Source: Halobacteriovorax sp. GB3 (GTDB lineage Bacteria; Bdellovibrionota; Bacteriovoracia; Bacteriovoracales; Bacteriovoracaceae). From it: a stretch of 64,000 nt of DNA. The stretch lies in NCBI RefSeq assembly GCF_028649655.1, contig NZ_JAQSLN010000001.1, forward strand, positions 124,001-188,000. Direction: 5' to 3'. Made by a program: the position numbers and the translations under genes. How positions within the stretch are numbered: position 1 is the stretch's first letter; every line of letters begins with the position of its first letter. The notes under the pieces are model-generated. The model ran no database searches. It was not told the origin of the DNA and saw nothing but the letters and a program-made list of their open reading frames with translations. This document shows, piece after piece, positions 8,901 to 18,182 of this stretch.

Positions 8901-10163
8901 TTACTTAATAGCTTCGTAGTACTTTTTGATTCGATAGGCCCTGTAGCATGGTCGTTGATGTACGGAATCACTTCTTGCTGCCTTTGGTGCAATCCCTTTT
9001 TCTAGTTGTTCAAGACACTCTTTTTTTCCTTCCTTAGAGAGGTCTGCGAGCCAGTAATCAAGTGACTTTTCAATGTTAAAACCAGACTTCGTAAGGATCT
9101 TTGTGGCGATCATATCGGCTTCATCTTCAGTAGAGTAGAAGTGAAAATCATCAAAGACATCTTCGATCACTTTCATTTCATCTGATACACTTTTAGAAAA
9201 GGTGAGAATTGCATTGATAACATTTTCTTCTTTATTAAAATTCGAGATTAGCTTTTTAATGACCTTCTTTTCTTTTTCCGATTTACCTGCAAAGAGAAGT
9301 CTTTCATAACCTCTTTGAGAGATATCAAGTGATTGTCCAACCAATTCCTTGAAGTCCACTTTCTCATCTTCAAAGCATACTTTGGCAGAAGAAACAAAGA
9401 GTTTAAGTTGCTTATCAAAATCAGTTTTTTTCAAATCAAAACTATCATTTTTAGCATTGTAGTTTTTAGAAAGAATCCACTTCCAACTCATGAAAGCCTC
9501 TTGTGCTACCTGACAGCTTTCTTTTTCTTGATCCATGCTAAGCATGAGGTAGTGAAAGAGCTCGCCAGCGAGATTCGAATCCCCGCCCCAGAAACTATAA
9601 GGTATTCCCTGTAATTCATCGTCAAGGTGTGTTCCAATGAGATTGAAAAGTCGAAAGTACTCTTTAAATTTTTCTAATTCTTCTGTATTTGCTTGAGGAT
9701 TACAATCGATGCGATCGTCTTTGTGATATGTACCAAGTAGTTCACCATCTCCAGAAAGAGAGTTATGAAAAGAGTAGAGATGAACAAGTTCATGGGCAAT
9801 GACAAACATGATTTCTTCTTCAGGTTTCTTTAGAAGACCTGTTGTCAATTTCACACCATAAGGTTGTTCTGTTGTATAACCACTGACACTAGCACCATCT
9901 CCACTGACTACAGCGAGAGCTGGACTTTTTAGGTCTTTAAATTGTGGGTACTGGGCCTTAAAAATTTTGAAGACTTTATCGAGATATTTTCGCCCTTTAA
10001 TGTATTCATCTGTTTCTTCTGGATAGGGCATATCCCATGATCCATCTGAAAGTAACCAAGACTGATATTGCTCATCAGACATCGGAATGAGGTGATCAGT
10101 TCTCATTTTTGAGAAAATTGTAGTAGAAATAAAAAAGACAAGTAATAAAGTCGTGTATTTCAT
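8901..10163 (-). CDS. secreted M48-like zinc metalloprotease
   Basis: The ATG at 10163 gives a protein that starts with a clear signal peptide (MKYTTLLLVFFISTTIFS). HELVH (residues 124-128) supplies two zinc histidines and the catalytic Glu. EDEADMIA, in the last quarter, fits the third-ligand Glu and following Asp of M48 peptidases. The frame is open to 10193, but the extra ten residues would spoil the signal peptide. The central 200 residues are long for the family and I do not recognise them. It is convergent with the upp-like gene, with six bases between the stop codons. A periplasmic or secreted role in protein turnover is inferred. Confidence 0.75.
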   Translation of the reverse strand: MKYTTLLLVFFISTTIFSKMRTDHLIPMSDEQYQSWLLSDGSWDMPYPEETDEYIKGRKYLDKVFKIFKAQYPQFKDLKSPALAVVSGDGASVSGYTTEQPYGVKLTTGLLKKPEEEIMFVIAHELVHLYSFHNSLSGDGELLGTYHKDDRIDCNPQANTEELEKFKEYFRLFNLIGTHLDDELQGIPYSFWGGDSNLAGELFHYLMLSMDQEKESCQVAQEAFMSWKWILSKNYNAKNDSFDLKKTDFDKQLKLFVSSAKVCFEDEKVDFKELVGQSLDISQRGYERLLFAGKSEKEKKVIKKLISNFNKEENVINAILTFSKSVSDEMKVIEDVFDDFHFYSTEDEADMIATKILTKSGFNIEKSLDYWLADLSKEGKKECLEQLEKGIAPKAARSDSVHQRPCYRAYRIKKYYEAIK

Positions 10164-10248
10164 AGATCTTTTTAAGAGCAAAAACAATGCCATTTATTGT
10201 GCCTTTTATTAGGAGTTTATCTTTTATTTTAATGTCAGATAAATGAAT

Positions 10249-10277
10249 TTGTCTAAGGTTTGGTCACTGGTTATAAT
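10249..10277 (+). promoter_or_regulatory. sigma-70 type promoter of hpt
   Basis: TTGTCT (10249-10254) and TATAAT (10272-10277) are separated by 17 bases. The perfect -10 and ideal spacing, about 30 bases before the hpt start codon, make this one of the clearest promoters in the window. Confidence 0.6.
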
Positions 10278-10308
10278 TTCCTATGTATCCATAATAAGGA
10301 GTAAGACT

Positions 10309-10824
10309 ATGGCCCATGACGTTTTAATCTCAAAAGAAGACATTCAAAAGAGAATTCAAGAGCTTGGTGAACAAATTACAAAAGAGTACGATGGTGAAGA
10401 ACTTGTCGTTGTAGGTGTTCTCAATGGGGCCTTTATGTTTGTTGCCGATCTTGTTCGTGAAATTAAATTACCAGTGCATTTAGAGTTTATGGCGGTATCT
10501 TCTTATGAAGGAACTAAGTCGACGGGGGAGATTAAAGTTAATCTCGATTTAAAAGAAAGTATTGCAGGTAAGAATGTACTGATTGTTGAAGATATTGTTG
10601 ATACGGGCTTAACAGTAAAAACTCTAAGAGGTATTCTACAACAGAAAGGTCCAAAATCTCTTCGTTTAGCTTCTCTTCTTTATAAACCTTCTCGAAATGT
10701 TCATAAAGTGGCAATCGATTATCTCGCATTTGAGATTGAAGATAAATTTGTTATCGGGTACGGGCTCGATTTTGATGGAAAGTTCAGAGAGCTTCCTTAT
10801 ATTGGAGTTTATAGTCATGGTTAA
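10309..10824 (+). CDS. hpt: hypoxanthine phosphoribosyltransferase
   Basis: This cytosolic enzyme salvages hypoxanthine (and often guanine) with PRPP to give IMP or GMP. The PRPP motif VLIVEDIVDTGLT spans residues 90-102, and the catalytic-loop segment MAVSSYEGTKSTGE is near residue 61. The length of 171 residues is standard. The start ATG 10309 follows AAGGAGT at 10296-10302. A longer frame from 10243 would cover the promoter and is rejected. The next gene begins within the last codons of hpt (eight-base overlap), so the two are co-translated. Confidence 0.93.
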   Translation: MAHDVLISKEDIQKRIQELGEQITKEYDGEELVVVGVLNGAFMFVADLVREIKLPVHLEFMAVSSYEGTKSTGEIKVNLDLKESIAGKNVLIVEDIVDTGLTVKTLRGILQQKGPKSLRLASLLYKPSRNVHKVAIDYLAFEIEDKFVIGYGLDFDGKFRELPYIGVYSHG

Positions 10825-11830
10825 AGTTTCTGGTTCTGTTCGTGTTGATCTTTTAGGGGGAACGCTTGATTTAAAACCAATAAATCTCATTCTGCCAAAT
10901 GTCTTAACGCTTAATCTCGCGACATCGTTAAAGGCTGAGGTTGAAATAGAAAAAAGCGGTAATGATCAATTAAAGATTATCTCTTTGGATTACGATTCGG
11001 AGTTTGATTATAAATTATCTGACTTATCGCAAGAGAATTTTCAAAGTGATTTCTTTGGACCAATGAATTTCGTTTGCCAAATTATTAATGAATTCTCTCC
11101 TAAAGAGGGATTAATGATTAAGCTAAAATCAGGTTCTCCTGCTGGAGCTGGTTTAGGTGGCTCTTCATCTATGGGAGTAACTTTGTATAAGGCCCTAAGC
11201 GAATACTTTAATAAATCAGTAGATCGTGTCAGCGCGATTAATACAGTTAACGATATCGAGGCGAGAATTCTCGATTCTGGTCCAGCTGGTTATCAGGATT
11301 ATTATCCGGCCCTCTTTGGAGGAGTGCTGGCCCTTAGGCCAAATTACTCGAAAATTGATGTTGAACAACTTTACTCTGATGAACTTGTAAAAGAGTTGGA
11401 GTCATCTTTGACATTAGTTTACTCGGGACAAACGAGGCTTTCTGGAATTAATAACTGGGAAGTTTATAAGTCATTCTTTGATAAAGATGAAAATGTAAGA
11501 GAGGGACTTGGAGAAATCGCGCGATTAACGAGTGAAGCCTATAAGGCCATTAAAGAAAAGAGATTTTCGGATCTCATTACTCTCATTGGAAAAGAAGGCG
11601 AGCAAAGAGAGAAGCTTTTCAGTGGAATTGTCTCTCCTGAAATGAAGTCTCTTTACCAAGAAATCAAAGAAGAAGTAGGTGAACTTGGAATGAAAGCTTG
11701 TGGTGCCGGGGGCGGTGGCTGCTTTCTTCTCATTCATAGTAAAAAGAACCAAGAAAAGGTTCGAACTCTCGTCATTGAAAAGGGAATGAGTGTTTTAGAC
11801 TTTTCTGTCGATGCCCCAGTGGAAGCTTAA
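10817..11830 (+). CDS. GHMP family small-molecule kinase
   Basis: GHMP kinases phosphorylate sugars, mevalonate or homoserine with ATP. The glycine/serine-rich phosphate loop SPAGAGLGGSSSMG is at residues 107-120. The N-terminus (GSVRVDLLGGTLD) matches the substrate side of sugar-type members such as heptose or fucose kinases, and the C-terminal motif GACGAGGGGCFLL-like (KACGAGGGGCFLLI) is present near residue 300. The length is 337 residues. The ATG 10817 overlaps the end of hpt. The substrate cannot be read from sequence; lipopolysaccharide or envelope sugar metabolism is a guess from relatives. Confidence 0.8.
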   Translation: MVKVSGSVRVDLLGGTLDLKPINLILPNVLTLNLATSLKAEVEIEKSGNDQLKIISLDYDSEFDYKLSDLSQENFQSDFFGPMNFVCQIINEFSPKEGLMIKLKSGSPAGAGLGGSSSMGVTLYKALSEYFNKSVDRVSAINTVNDIEARILDSGPAGYQDYYPALFGGVLALRPNYSKIDVEQLYSDELVKELESSLTLVYSGQTRLSGINNWEVYKSFFDKDENVREGLGEIARLTSEAYKAIKEKRFSDLITLIGKEGEQREKLFSGIVSPEMKSLYQEIKEEVGELGMKACGAGGGGCFLLIHSKKNQEKVRTLVIEKGMSVLDFSVDAPVEA

Positions 11831-12774
11831 TGAGTGTAACGAATATTGCCGGAATTAGTATGAAGGGTGGAAGAAGTGATAACTTCATCTTCTGCCTTCT
11901 TGAGCATTTTGAAGATAACGATCGTTGGTTTTTAAAGTCTCTTCTTCAGGTGAAAGATGAAGATGGTCTCGACGGTAATGATGCTATTAGAACATGGATT
12001 GAAAGTTATGAGATCACTGATCTTGTCATTGATTTTCCTCTTTCAAGTCCTGAATGCCAAGAGTGTACTCTCGCTTGCCCTGGAATCTCACGTTGCCCAC
12101 AACCATCAGTTGTCCAAGTGAATAAGCAGATCAAAGAGATTTTAAAAGTTGACGCAACGACAAGGCATGAAAACCCTAAGCGCTATGAACAAGAGAGAAA
12201 TGTAGATGATGAAGTTCACTTTTCTCGCGATATCTTAGAATCAGATGCGAGTGATCATATTCTCTCGCGCTCTTACAAGAGAAGACTTAAAAAGGGCTAT
12301 CTTCCTTATTGGAATCGCCCGATTGATTTATTTATTTGGAATCGCTACTACGACCAACTTCTTCATCTTTTTAAGTCCATCTATGATTCTTTTGGAAATA
12401 CATCTCTAATGATGCTCTCTCGTTTTGCTTATTTGAGAAGACATTTTCCAAATTCTCTTAAACTCCATGAGAGTAATGTGAACCTTAGTCTCATTGAGCT
12501 GCTTCGAGCTAAGGTGATTTTGAAAAAAGATATTATCAATATGAGTGATCTTGATCTTGGACCTGAGGCGAGATTGGACATCATTAAGAAGATTGAATCA
12601 TCTCAAAACGTTTTTATTTATGATAAAGATCTTGAAACACTCGTTAAGAATCCAAGGGCATTTGATTCATTCATTTTGGCCATTTCAGGTCAATGCTATC
12701 AACTTTCTTCAACGAGAACTCTTCCCGATTGGGCAGAACCTTCTAAGACTCGCTTTCTGATTCCGAAATTTTAA
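11830..12774 (+). CDS. DUF429-like predicted nuclease-fold protein
   Basis: This 314-residue protein starts at an ATG that overlaps the GHMP kinase stop by one base (TAATG), so it is the third gene of the hpt operon. VIDFPLS near residue 64 and the opening segment IAGISMKGG resemble the RNase H-like strands of DUF429 proteins. A cysteine cluster C-x2-C-x3-C-x5-C (about residues 75-90) could bind metal. The rest is hydrophilic with no membrane segment. Its last 32 bases overlap the convergent membrane-protein gene. The family link is tentative and the function is unknown. Confidence 0.6.
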   Translation: MSVTNIAGISMKGGRSDNFIFCLLEHFEDNDRWFLKSLLQVKDEDGLDGNDAIRTWIESYEITDLVIDFPLSSPECQECTLACPGISRCPQPSVVQVNKQIKEILKVDATTRHENPKRYEQERNVDDEVHFSRDILESDASDHILSRSYKRRLKKGYLPYWNRPIDLFIWNRYYDQLLHLFKSIYDSFGNTSLMMLSRFAYLRRHFPNSLKLHESNVNLSLIELLRAKVILKKDIINMSDLDLGPEARLDIIKKIESSQNVFIYDKDLETLVKNPRAFDSFILAISGQCYQLSSTRTLPDWAEPSKTRFLIPKF

Positions 12775-13222
12775 AGCGATGATCTTTCTGATCGAGTAGC
12801 CCCTTGGTGCAAATTCCATAGAAGACACTGAGGGGAAGAAAGGTGAGCATTGATAAAGGTGAGCTTACCCAGCTTAGAAAGCATCCAATTGCCGCACTTC
12901 CCATATAGAGTTTGAGATAATTTCTAGAAAATGGCTTTGAAAAATAAAAAGTGGAATAGATTAAAAGATGCACGACTAAGATGGCCACGAGTATAAGAAT
13001 TAGCATTTGAGAGAAGAGCTGATAGAGCTCTGCTTTCATGCTTTCGTTCATGACGAGTCCCTGAACTTTAAGCTGCACCTCGAGTAATTCGTTATACTTA
13101 GCAAAGAACATTTCTTTTCGCTGCCAAAGCCAATTTAAAATGATCAGATCTCCCGATATTCCGACGAAGATTGTTAGAAATTTGAAGTTTTTTTCGCTAA
13201 TATGTGCCCATAACTTATTCAT
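12743..13222 (-). CDS. small integral membrane protein, function unknown
   Basis: The 159-residue protein has about four hydrophobic stretches (roughly residues 12-32, 65-92, 103-125 and 125-145) and a polar tail. I chose the ATG at 13222. An in-frame GTG at 13240 is also possible; neither has a convincing ribosome site. It lies divergent to the cation exchanger gene, whose start is about 24 bases away, and overlaps the preceding rightward gene tail to tail by 32 bases. I recognise no family. Confidence 0.6.
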   Translation of the reverse strand: MNKLWAHISEKNFKFLTIFVGISGDLIILNWLWQRKEMFFAKYNELLEVQLKVQGLVMNESMKAELYQLFSQMLILILVAILVVHLLIYSTFYFSKPFSRNYLKLYMGSAAIGCFLSWVSSPLSMLTFLPLSVFYGICTKGLLDQKDHRFKISESESES

Positions 13223-13245
13223 AGAAAAATTATGGAGCACACATA

Positions 13246-14190
13246 ATGCTACTTCAAGTCTTTTTATTGGTCCTGGCCATTGTCATGCTTTACTACGGAG
13301 CTGAATTTGCTCTTGAGTCGGCCGAAAAAATTGGTCTATATTTCGGACTTTCTCCACTTGTTATCGGACTCGTCATTGTTGGTTTTGGAACGTCTCTACC
13401 TGAGTTCTTTGTTTCTCAACTTGCGACTTTTAGAGGAGAGAGTGGAATTGCTCTAGGGAATATTGTTGGATCAAATATTGCTAATTTATTTTTAATTCTC
13501 GGGGCCTCAGGTCTTTTTGAAACGCTCTACATCCAAAGACAAGAGATCAAGATTCAGTTTATTCTTCACCTCGTACTAACTGTTCTTTTAACGATCGTTC
13601 TCTTTCAAGCAAAGCTCTACGTTTGGTGTTCACTACTTCTTCTTGGATTCTTCTCTTTTTATATGTGGGATACTTTCAAGCAAATGTCTAAGCAGCGCCA
13701 TCTCACTCACTTTGATTCGCACGATGAAAAAGTTCAACTTCACGCAATGGATTTTGTAAAACTCCTTGCTGGTTTTGTTCTTCTTTATGGTGGGGGAGAG
13801 GTTCTTGTAAGTTCTGGTACAGAGATTGGAAAGATCGCTGGAATTAGCCCTTATGTTATCTCTGCTGTCTTTGTGGCCTTTGGAACTTCATTTCCTGAAC
13901 TTGTGACGGCACTACTAGCTTGTTATAGAAAGAAGAACACGGATATCATTACGGGAAATATCATCGGATCTAATATCTTCAATGTCTCATTTGTTTTAAC
14001 AAGTCTTGGGATTTACGATGTCTCTATTGATCAATCATTTAATGTTGAAATTGGGGTCTTGATGTTTGCCTCAGTCTTTTTACTGGCATTAGTTTATATG
14101 AAAAAGAACTTCGCTCGCCTTTCGGGAGCGATCTTTCTTTCTCTTTACATTGGTGTGGTTTATTACTGGGCCACGAATGCACCAGTATAA
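13246..14190 (+). CDS. Na+/Ca2+ exchanger family protein, YrbG-like
   Basis: A CaCA-superfamily antiporter of the inner membrane, about ten membrane segments in two inverted halves. Each half has its alpha-repeat: GFGTSLPEF followed by GNIVGSNIAN in the first (residues about 46-85), and AFGTSFPEL followed by GNIIGSNIFN in the second (about 210-245). The acidic residues in these repeats bind the cation. The length of 314 residues is typical for bacterial YrbG. Calcium extrusion driven by sodium or proton entry is the expected role. The gene has GGAG about 10 bases before the ATG. Confidence 0.9.
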   Translation: MLLQVFLLVLAIVMLYYGAEFALESAEKIGLYFGLSPLVIGLVIVGFGTSLPEFFVSQLATFRGESGIALGNIVGSNIANLFLILGASGLFETLYIQRQEIKIQFILHLVLTVLLTIVLFQAKLYVWCSLLLLGFFSFYMWDTFKQMSKQRHLTHFDSHDEKVQLHAMDFVKLLAGFVLLYGGGEVLVSSGTEIGKIAGISPYVISAVFVAFGTSFPELVTALLACYRKKNTDIITGNIIGSNIFNVSFVLTSLGIYDVSIDQSFNVEIGVLMFASVFLLALVYMKKNFARLSGAIFLSLYIGVVYYWATNAPV

Positions 14191-14202
14191 GAAAAGGCTT
14201 TT

Positions 14203-14652
14203 TTAATCGTACTGACCACGGCGAAGTTTACGTTCAACGTCCTTCTTCGCTTCGTCTTGTCTCTTGTCATGAAGTTTCTTACCCTTGGCAAGAGCAATTT
14301 CTAACTTCACATTTGAGCCTTTAAAGTAAATCATTGTTGGAACAATCGTTAGTCGCTCAGCTTGTGACTTGTGAGCGATGCGAGCGATTTCTTCATTGTG
14401 AAGAAGTAGCTTTCTCGTTCTTCTCTCGTCGTGATTATTGATATTTCCAAATTCATAGTGAGGAATATTGATATTGTGGGCCCAGACTTCGCCTTTTGAA
14501 TCGATAGAAATGTGAGCTTCTGCAATCGTTACTTTTCCATTTCGAATACTTTTTACTTCTGTACCAACTAAAACCATTCCCACTTCAAACTTCTCTAGAA
14601 GTTGAAAGTCATAGCTAGCTCTTTTATTTTTGGCGATTACTTTTATTCCCAT
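14203..14652 (-). CDS. smpB: SsrA-binding protein SmpB
   Basis: SmpB binds the tRNA-like part of tmRNA and is required for rescue of stalled ribosomes. The 149-residue protein shows family landmarks: NKRASYDFQLLEKFEVGMVL, GTEVKSIRNG, EVWAHNINIPHYE, and the basic tail from KGKKLHDKRQ to the end, which enters the mRNA channel. It starts four bases after the rsmA stop codon, as the third gene of a leftward operon. Its RNA partner ssrA lies 30 kb away at 44199. All key regions are present, so the system looks intact. Confidence 0.95.
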   Translation of the reverse strand: MGIKVIAKNKRASYDFQLLEKFEVGMVLVGTEVKSIRNGKVTIAEAHISIDSKGEVWAHNINIPHYEFGNINNHDERRTRKLLLHNEEIARIAHKSQAERLTIVPTMIYFKGSNVKLEIALAKGKKLHDKRQDEAKKDVERKLRRGQYD

Positions 14653-14656
14653 AGTT

Positions 14657-15457
14657 TTATCTCAATTCTTTATACAGATTAATGACTGATTCAAGTGACA
14701 GGGCCTCGGCCCTAATCGTTCTTTCAATGCCACAGGCCTTGAATGCTGATTCTAGTTTATCTGACTGGTAGTGCCCCTTCAAGACCTTACCTAATTGTTT
14801 TCTCTTCATGGCAAAGAGCTTTCTCAAAAAAGACTCGAAAACTCGAAATTCAGAAAGTGGAACTTCTGGGTTTTCTTTTCTAGTCATTGTAACGACGGCC
14901 GAGTCAACTTTTGGTGGTGGTTGAAATGCTCCCGGAGGTACTTTGCAAAGGAGTTCTACATCAAAGTAGTTCTTACTTAGGGCCATTAGACTTCCCATGG
15001 CCTTTGATTCTTTTGTCATAAAAGGAGTGACTTTATCGGCAACTTCTTTTTGAAACATAAGAGTCATATATTTGATCTTATCGCATTGAAGAAAGTTGAT
15101 AAGAAGTGGAACTCCGACATTGTAAGGAAGGTTAGAAACAAGCCATAGATCTTCAGTTGGAAGATTCATTGTCTCAATAAATTCATTGAGATCCACTGTT
15201 AAAGCATCTGTTAGACGAATTCGATCACTTGCTAAGAAGGCCTCGAGAATTTCAGGAAAGCGCTCATCTTTTTCAATGACAGCAAAAGGAAGACCGTGCT
15301 CTGAGAGGTTCTTTGTTAGAATCCCTGGACCAGGCCCAACTTCAATAATTCCCTTCGCTTTATCTTTGAAGTCATCAGTAATAGATGTAATGACTTTTTG
15401 ATCGCGAAGAAAGTGTTGTCCTAAGTCTTTATTAGCGTAGGGGAGTCTTTCGCTCAT
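14657..15457 (-). CDS. rsmA: 16S rRNA dimethyladenosine transferase
   Basis: RsmA (KsgA) dimethylates two adjacent adenosines near the 3' end of 16S rRNA, using SAM. The 266-residue protein shows LGQHFLRD near residue 12, the SAM-binding GPGPGILT near 42 and the catalytic NLPYNVG near 109, and PPPKVDSAVV at about 182. It overlaps the end of tsaD by four bases and is followed by smpB after four, so tsaD-rsmA-smpB forms one operon for translation quality. Confidence 0.95.
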   Translation of the reverse strand: MSERLPYANKDLGQHFLRDQKVITSITDDFKDKAKGIIEVGPGPGILTKNLSEHGLPFAVIEKDERFPEILEAFLASDRIRLTDALTVDLNEFIETMNLPTEDLWLVSNLPYNVGVPLLINFLQCDKIKYMTLMFQKEVADKVTPFMTKESKAMGSLMALSKNYFDVELLCKVPPGAFQPPPKVDSAVVTMTRKENPEVPLSEFRVFESFLRKLFAMKRKQLGKVLKGHYQSDKLESAFKACGIERTIRAEALSLESVINLYKELR

Positions 15458-16584
15458 GGGCGCTTTCCTTGCTTTTTTTGTTCGAGCTTACTTTTCTTTG
15501 CAATATCGAGTTTTTCTTTTTTAGTAATAAAACGCCCTCTCGCATCGAGTGTGAGACATTCTGGATAAGAGATTGCCTGATCATTTGTACGAAAGGCAAG
15601 GTTTGCGATCATCGCACCGTTGTCTGTACAAAACTTTGGATTAACAAAGAAGACATCTCGATAACTTTCTGTGAGAACTTTTCTAAGATAACTATTACAA
15701 GCAACTCCGCCACCAACGATAATAGGAAGGGTCTTTGAACCAACCTTTTCATCGGCAAGGCGAATAGCGTATTTCAATTTTAATTTTAGAGCACTCACAA
15801 TGGCGTGCTGATATGAGGCGCAAATATCGTGAATCTCTTCAGGATAGCTCTCTTTGCTCAGACCTTCACAAGAGTATTGAGGATTTTGCTCAATAAATTG
15901 ACGTAGGGCCGTCTTTACACCTGAATAGCTTAGATTGGCATTGGCCGAGTTTTCTAGACCAATTGGAAATTTAAACCTCTTTGGATCTCCCTCTTGAGAG
16001 AGATCATCGATGATTCTTCCGGCCGGATAACCAAGCCCCAAGATCTTTCCACCTTTATCAAAAGCTTCTCCTGCGGCATCGTCGAGAGTTGTTCCAAGAA
16101 TTTCAAATGAATCTGGACCGTGAACGAGCATATAGAGAGAATGACCACCACTAACGAGTAATCCAATATAGGGATAGCCCACTGTTTTAGTAAGATGAAT
16201 CGCTTCTAGGTGAGCGTAGAGGTGATTGACTGGACGAATGGGTGTCTTGTGAAAAAGAGCGAGCGACTTCGCTCCATTGAGACCAGTTAATAGGGGTCCA
16301 AGGAGTCCTGGGTGAGTCGTAACGCCGATGAGGTTTACTTCACTAGGAGTGACTCCTGCATCGGAAAATGTCTTTTCTAAAAGAGGGACAAGTTTTGCTA
16401 AGTGATTTCTCGCGGCAATTTCTGGTACCACACCGCCCCATTTATCCAGGAGTTGCTCCTGAGAGAAGGAATTGTGCGCCAAAAGAGTTGGTGGCGAGTT
16501 AATATCGTCACTATAACCCTTAATAAGGGCTATGGAAGTGTCATCACAGCTAGTTTCTATTCCCAAAACAATCTTTGTAGTCAT
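15454..16584 (-). CDS. tsaD: tRNA threonylcarbamoyladenosine transferase subunit TsaD
   Basis: TsaD transfers threonylcarbamoyl to A37 of ANN-reading tRNAs together with TsaB and TsaE. The sequence shows GIETSCDDTS at residues 8-17, the metal-binding HLYAH (HxxxH) near 112, LVSGGHS near 143 and GGGVACNSYLR near 300. The 376-residue length is slightly more than usual because of a basic C-terminal tail of about 20 residues. It is the first gene of the leftward operon with rsmA and smpB. Confidence 0.95.
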   Translation of the reverse strand: MTTKIVLGIETSCDDTSIALIKGYSDDINSPPTLLAHNSFSQEQLLDKWGGVVPEIAARNHLAKLVPLLEKTFSDAGVTPSEVNLIGVTTHPGLLGPLLTGLNGAKSLALFHKTPIRPVNHLYAHLEAIHLTKTVGYPYIGLLVSGGHSLYMLVHGPDSFEILGTTLDDAAGEAFDKGGKILGLGYPAGRIIDDLSQEGDPKRFKFPIGLENSANANLSYSGVKTALRQFIEQNPQYSCEGLSKESYPEEIHDICASYQHAIVSALKLKLKYAIRLADEKVGSKTLPIIVGGGVACNSYLRKVLTESYRDVFFVNPKFCTDNGAMIANLAFRTNDQAISYPECLTLDARGRFITKKEKLDIAKKSKLEQKKQGKRP

Positions 16585-16660
16585 AATCTAGCAATACTAG
16601 CATAATAAAAGTGTTTATAAAATGCTTTGGGTCGATCAGGTACCTTAGACAGGGGATTTA

Positions 16661-17488
16661 ATGAAATTTATACCTCTTTTAATTCTCGTTTTTTTATTGA
16701 GCGGATGCTCTGGGCTTCTTTATTATCCCGATCAGATTATTTATTCGACGCCTAAGCAGTTTAAGCTCGATTACGAAGATCTCTATTTCAAATCTCTCGA
16801 TGGCACAAAGTTGCATGCCTGGCATTTGAAGACAAAGGCAAAAAAGAGAAAGGGAGTGGTTCTCTTTTTTCATGGCAATGCTCAAAATCTTTCAAGTCAT
16901 TACCTCTCTCTTGCTTGGATGGTTAATAAAGATTATGACCTTCTCATCTTCGATTATCGTGGCTATGGAAAAAGTGAAGGCGAGCCCGCCCCTGAGAGTG
17001 TTCATCTCGATGCCCTATCGGCGCTAGATTATGCCCATTCTATGATTAAGAGTAATGAGCGCTTTATCGTCTATGCCCAAAGCCTTGGAGGGGTGATCTC
17101 ACTTAGGGCCATGATGGATTTTAAAAAGAGGGCCGATATCGATTTAGCTGTTTTTGATTCTACTTTTAGTTCTTATGAAGAGATTGCAAGAGATAGACTT
17201 TCCTCTGTTTGGCTTTTTTGGCCGCTTCAGCCTCTGGCCTATGTTTTAATGGATGATGAATATGCTTCGGCCAAGTGGATATCAAAGTTTGATCGACCAA
17301 CTCTTGTCATTCACTCCGAAGATGATCCAGTTGTTCCCTACCGCTTTGGAAAAGAGATCTATGAAAAGCTAGAGGCACCAAAAGATATGTGGTCTCTTAA
17401 AGAGGTCGGTCATATTTCTACTTTTCATGGCAAGACTTATAGCTACCGAAAAAAGTTTTTAGAGTATATAAACAAAAAGGCCCACTAA
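16661..17488 (+). CDS. alpha/beta hydrolase lipoprotein
   Basis: The signal peptide ends in a lipobox LLSGC, with Cys16 as the lipidated residue, so the enzyme is probably anchored in the envelope. The fold is alpha/beta hydrolase: HGNAQ near 71 (oxyanion side), nucleophile Ser141 in AQSLGG (GxSxG with Ala/Gln before Ser), acid Asp221 or Asp222 in SEDDPVVP, and His251 in VGHIS. Length 275 residues. It is close to the YfhR/Bem46-like serine hydrolases, whose substrates are unknown. A terminator overlaps its stop codon. Confidence 0.82.
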   Translation: MKFIPLLILVFLLSGCSGLLYYPDQIIYSTPKQFKLDYEDLYFKSLDGTKLHAWHLKTKAKKRKGVVLFFHGNAQNLSSHYLSLAWMVNKDYDLLIFDYRGYGKSEGEPAPESVHLDALSALDYAHSMIKSNERFIVYAQSLGGVISLRAMMDFKKRADIDLAVFDSTFSSYEEIARDRLSSVWLFWPLQPLAYVLMDDEYASAKWISKFDRPTLVIHSEDDPVVPYRFGKEIYEKLEAPKDMWSLKEVGHISTFHGKTYSYRKKFLEYINKKAH

Positions 17489-17508
17489 TTTAGCGGGCCT
17501 TTTCTTTT
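17477..17508 (+). terminator. intrinsic terminator after the hydrolase gene
   Basis: AAGGCCC (17477-17483) pairs with GGGCCTT (17495-17501), followed by a T-rich run. The left arm lies inside the last codons of the hydrolase gene. Confidence 0.7.
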
Positions 17509-17526
17509 GGGATTGGATATTTGAGG

Positions 17527-17886
17527 TTACTCTACAAAAGAGCGTTCAAAAACTAATTCTCGACTCACTTTCATTTTCATCTCAGATACAATCGCAATGA
17601 GGATTTCGCGATCAGAAAGAGTTTCAAGTGATTTAATCTCGTAACGAATTGTCGTTACAGTGTAAGAGAGATCAACGCTCATAGCGATCTTCTCTCCGTG
17701 CTGAGTGATTTCTAAGTATTGTTCAGCTTCAATAACAAAGTTAATCGTCGCTTCCTTCTCACTTCCTGAGTAAGACCAGATTTCAACAAATTCACCTTGA
17801 GTGACAATATTTTCAAGTTTCTGCTCACTAGCGTAGGCGTTAAAAAGACCAAAAGTGAGTAGGACAAGTGTGATAAGACTTTTCAT
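17527..17886 (-). CDS. small secreted protein, function unknown
   Basis: Starting at the ATG 17886, the 119-residue product has a signal peptide (MKSLITLVLLTFGLFNAYA) and a mature part of about 100 residues. That part is polar with alternating beta-like segments and no cysteines. The open frame reaches 17931, but the extra residues precede the signal peptide and are unlikely. GGGGA precedes the ATG by nine bases. No family is recognised. Confidence 0.65.
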   Translation of the reverse strand: MKSLITLVLLTFGLFNAYASEQKLENIVTQGEFVEIWSYSGSEKEATINFVIEAEQYLEITQHGEKIAMSVDLSYTVTTIRYEIKSLETLSDREILIAIVSEMKMKVSRELVFERSFVE

Positions 17887-17997
17887 AAATTCATTCCCCA
17901 TAAATTTTTCAAGACGCGGGATTCTAGCCAAAGAGAGGGGCTATTGAAATCTTGAATTATTGCTATTGAAATATTTACAGGTGATTGTAATTATTGA

Positions 17998-18017
17998 TTG
18001 TTAAGGAATCCTTACAA
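17998..18017. promoter_or_regulatory. inverted repeat, possible operator upstream of the sensor operon
   Basis: TTGTTAAGGAATCCTTACAA is a near-perfect palindrome about 165 bases before the binding-protein gene. The spacer (17887-18182, 296 bases) also carries two copies of GCTATTGAAAT at 17940-17950 and 17962-17972. No regulator gene is adjacent, so operator function is only a suggestion. Nothing else is seen in this spacer. Confidence 0.3.
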
Positions 18018-18182
18018 TTAAATTTTTTGTTTGGGTAATCAACCAAAATATGGAATTATAGGTAAAAATTATTGTTCTTTATAAAAATTTAAGGAAAACA
18101 CTAGCTTGGTGTCTCCTTATATAGGGTAAAATCAAGAAGCGTTGATTTATTTTGCGACTTGCTAGCATTTGATAGGTGAAAA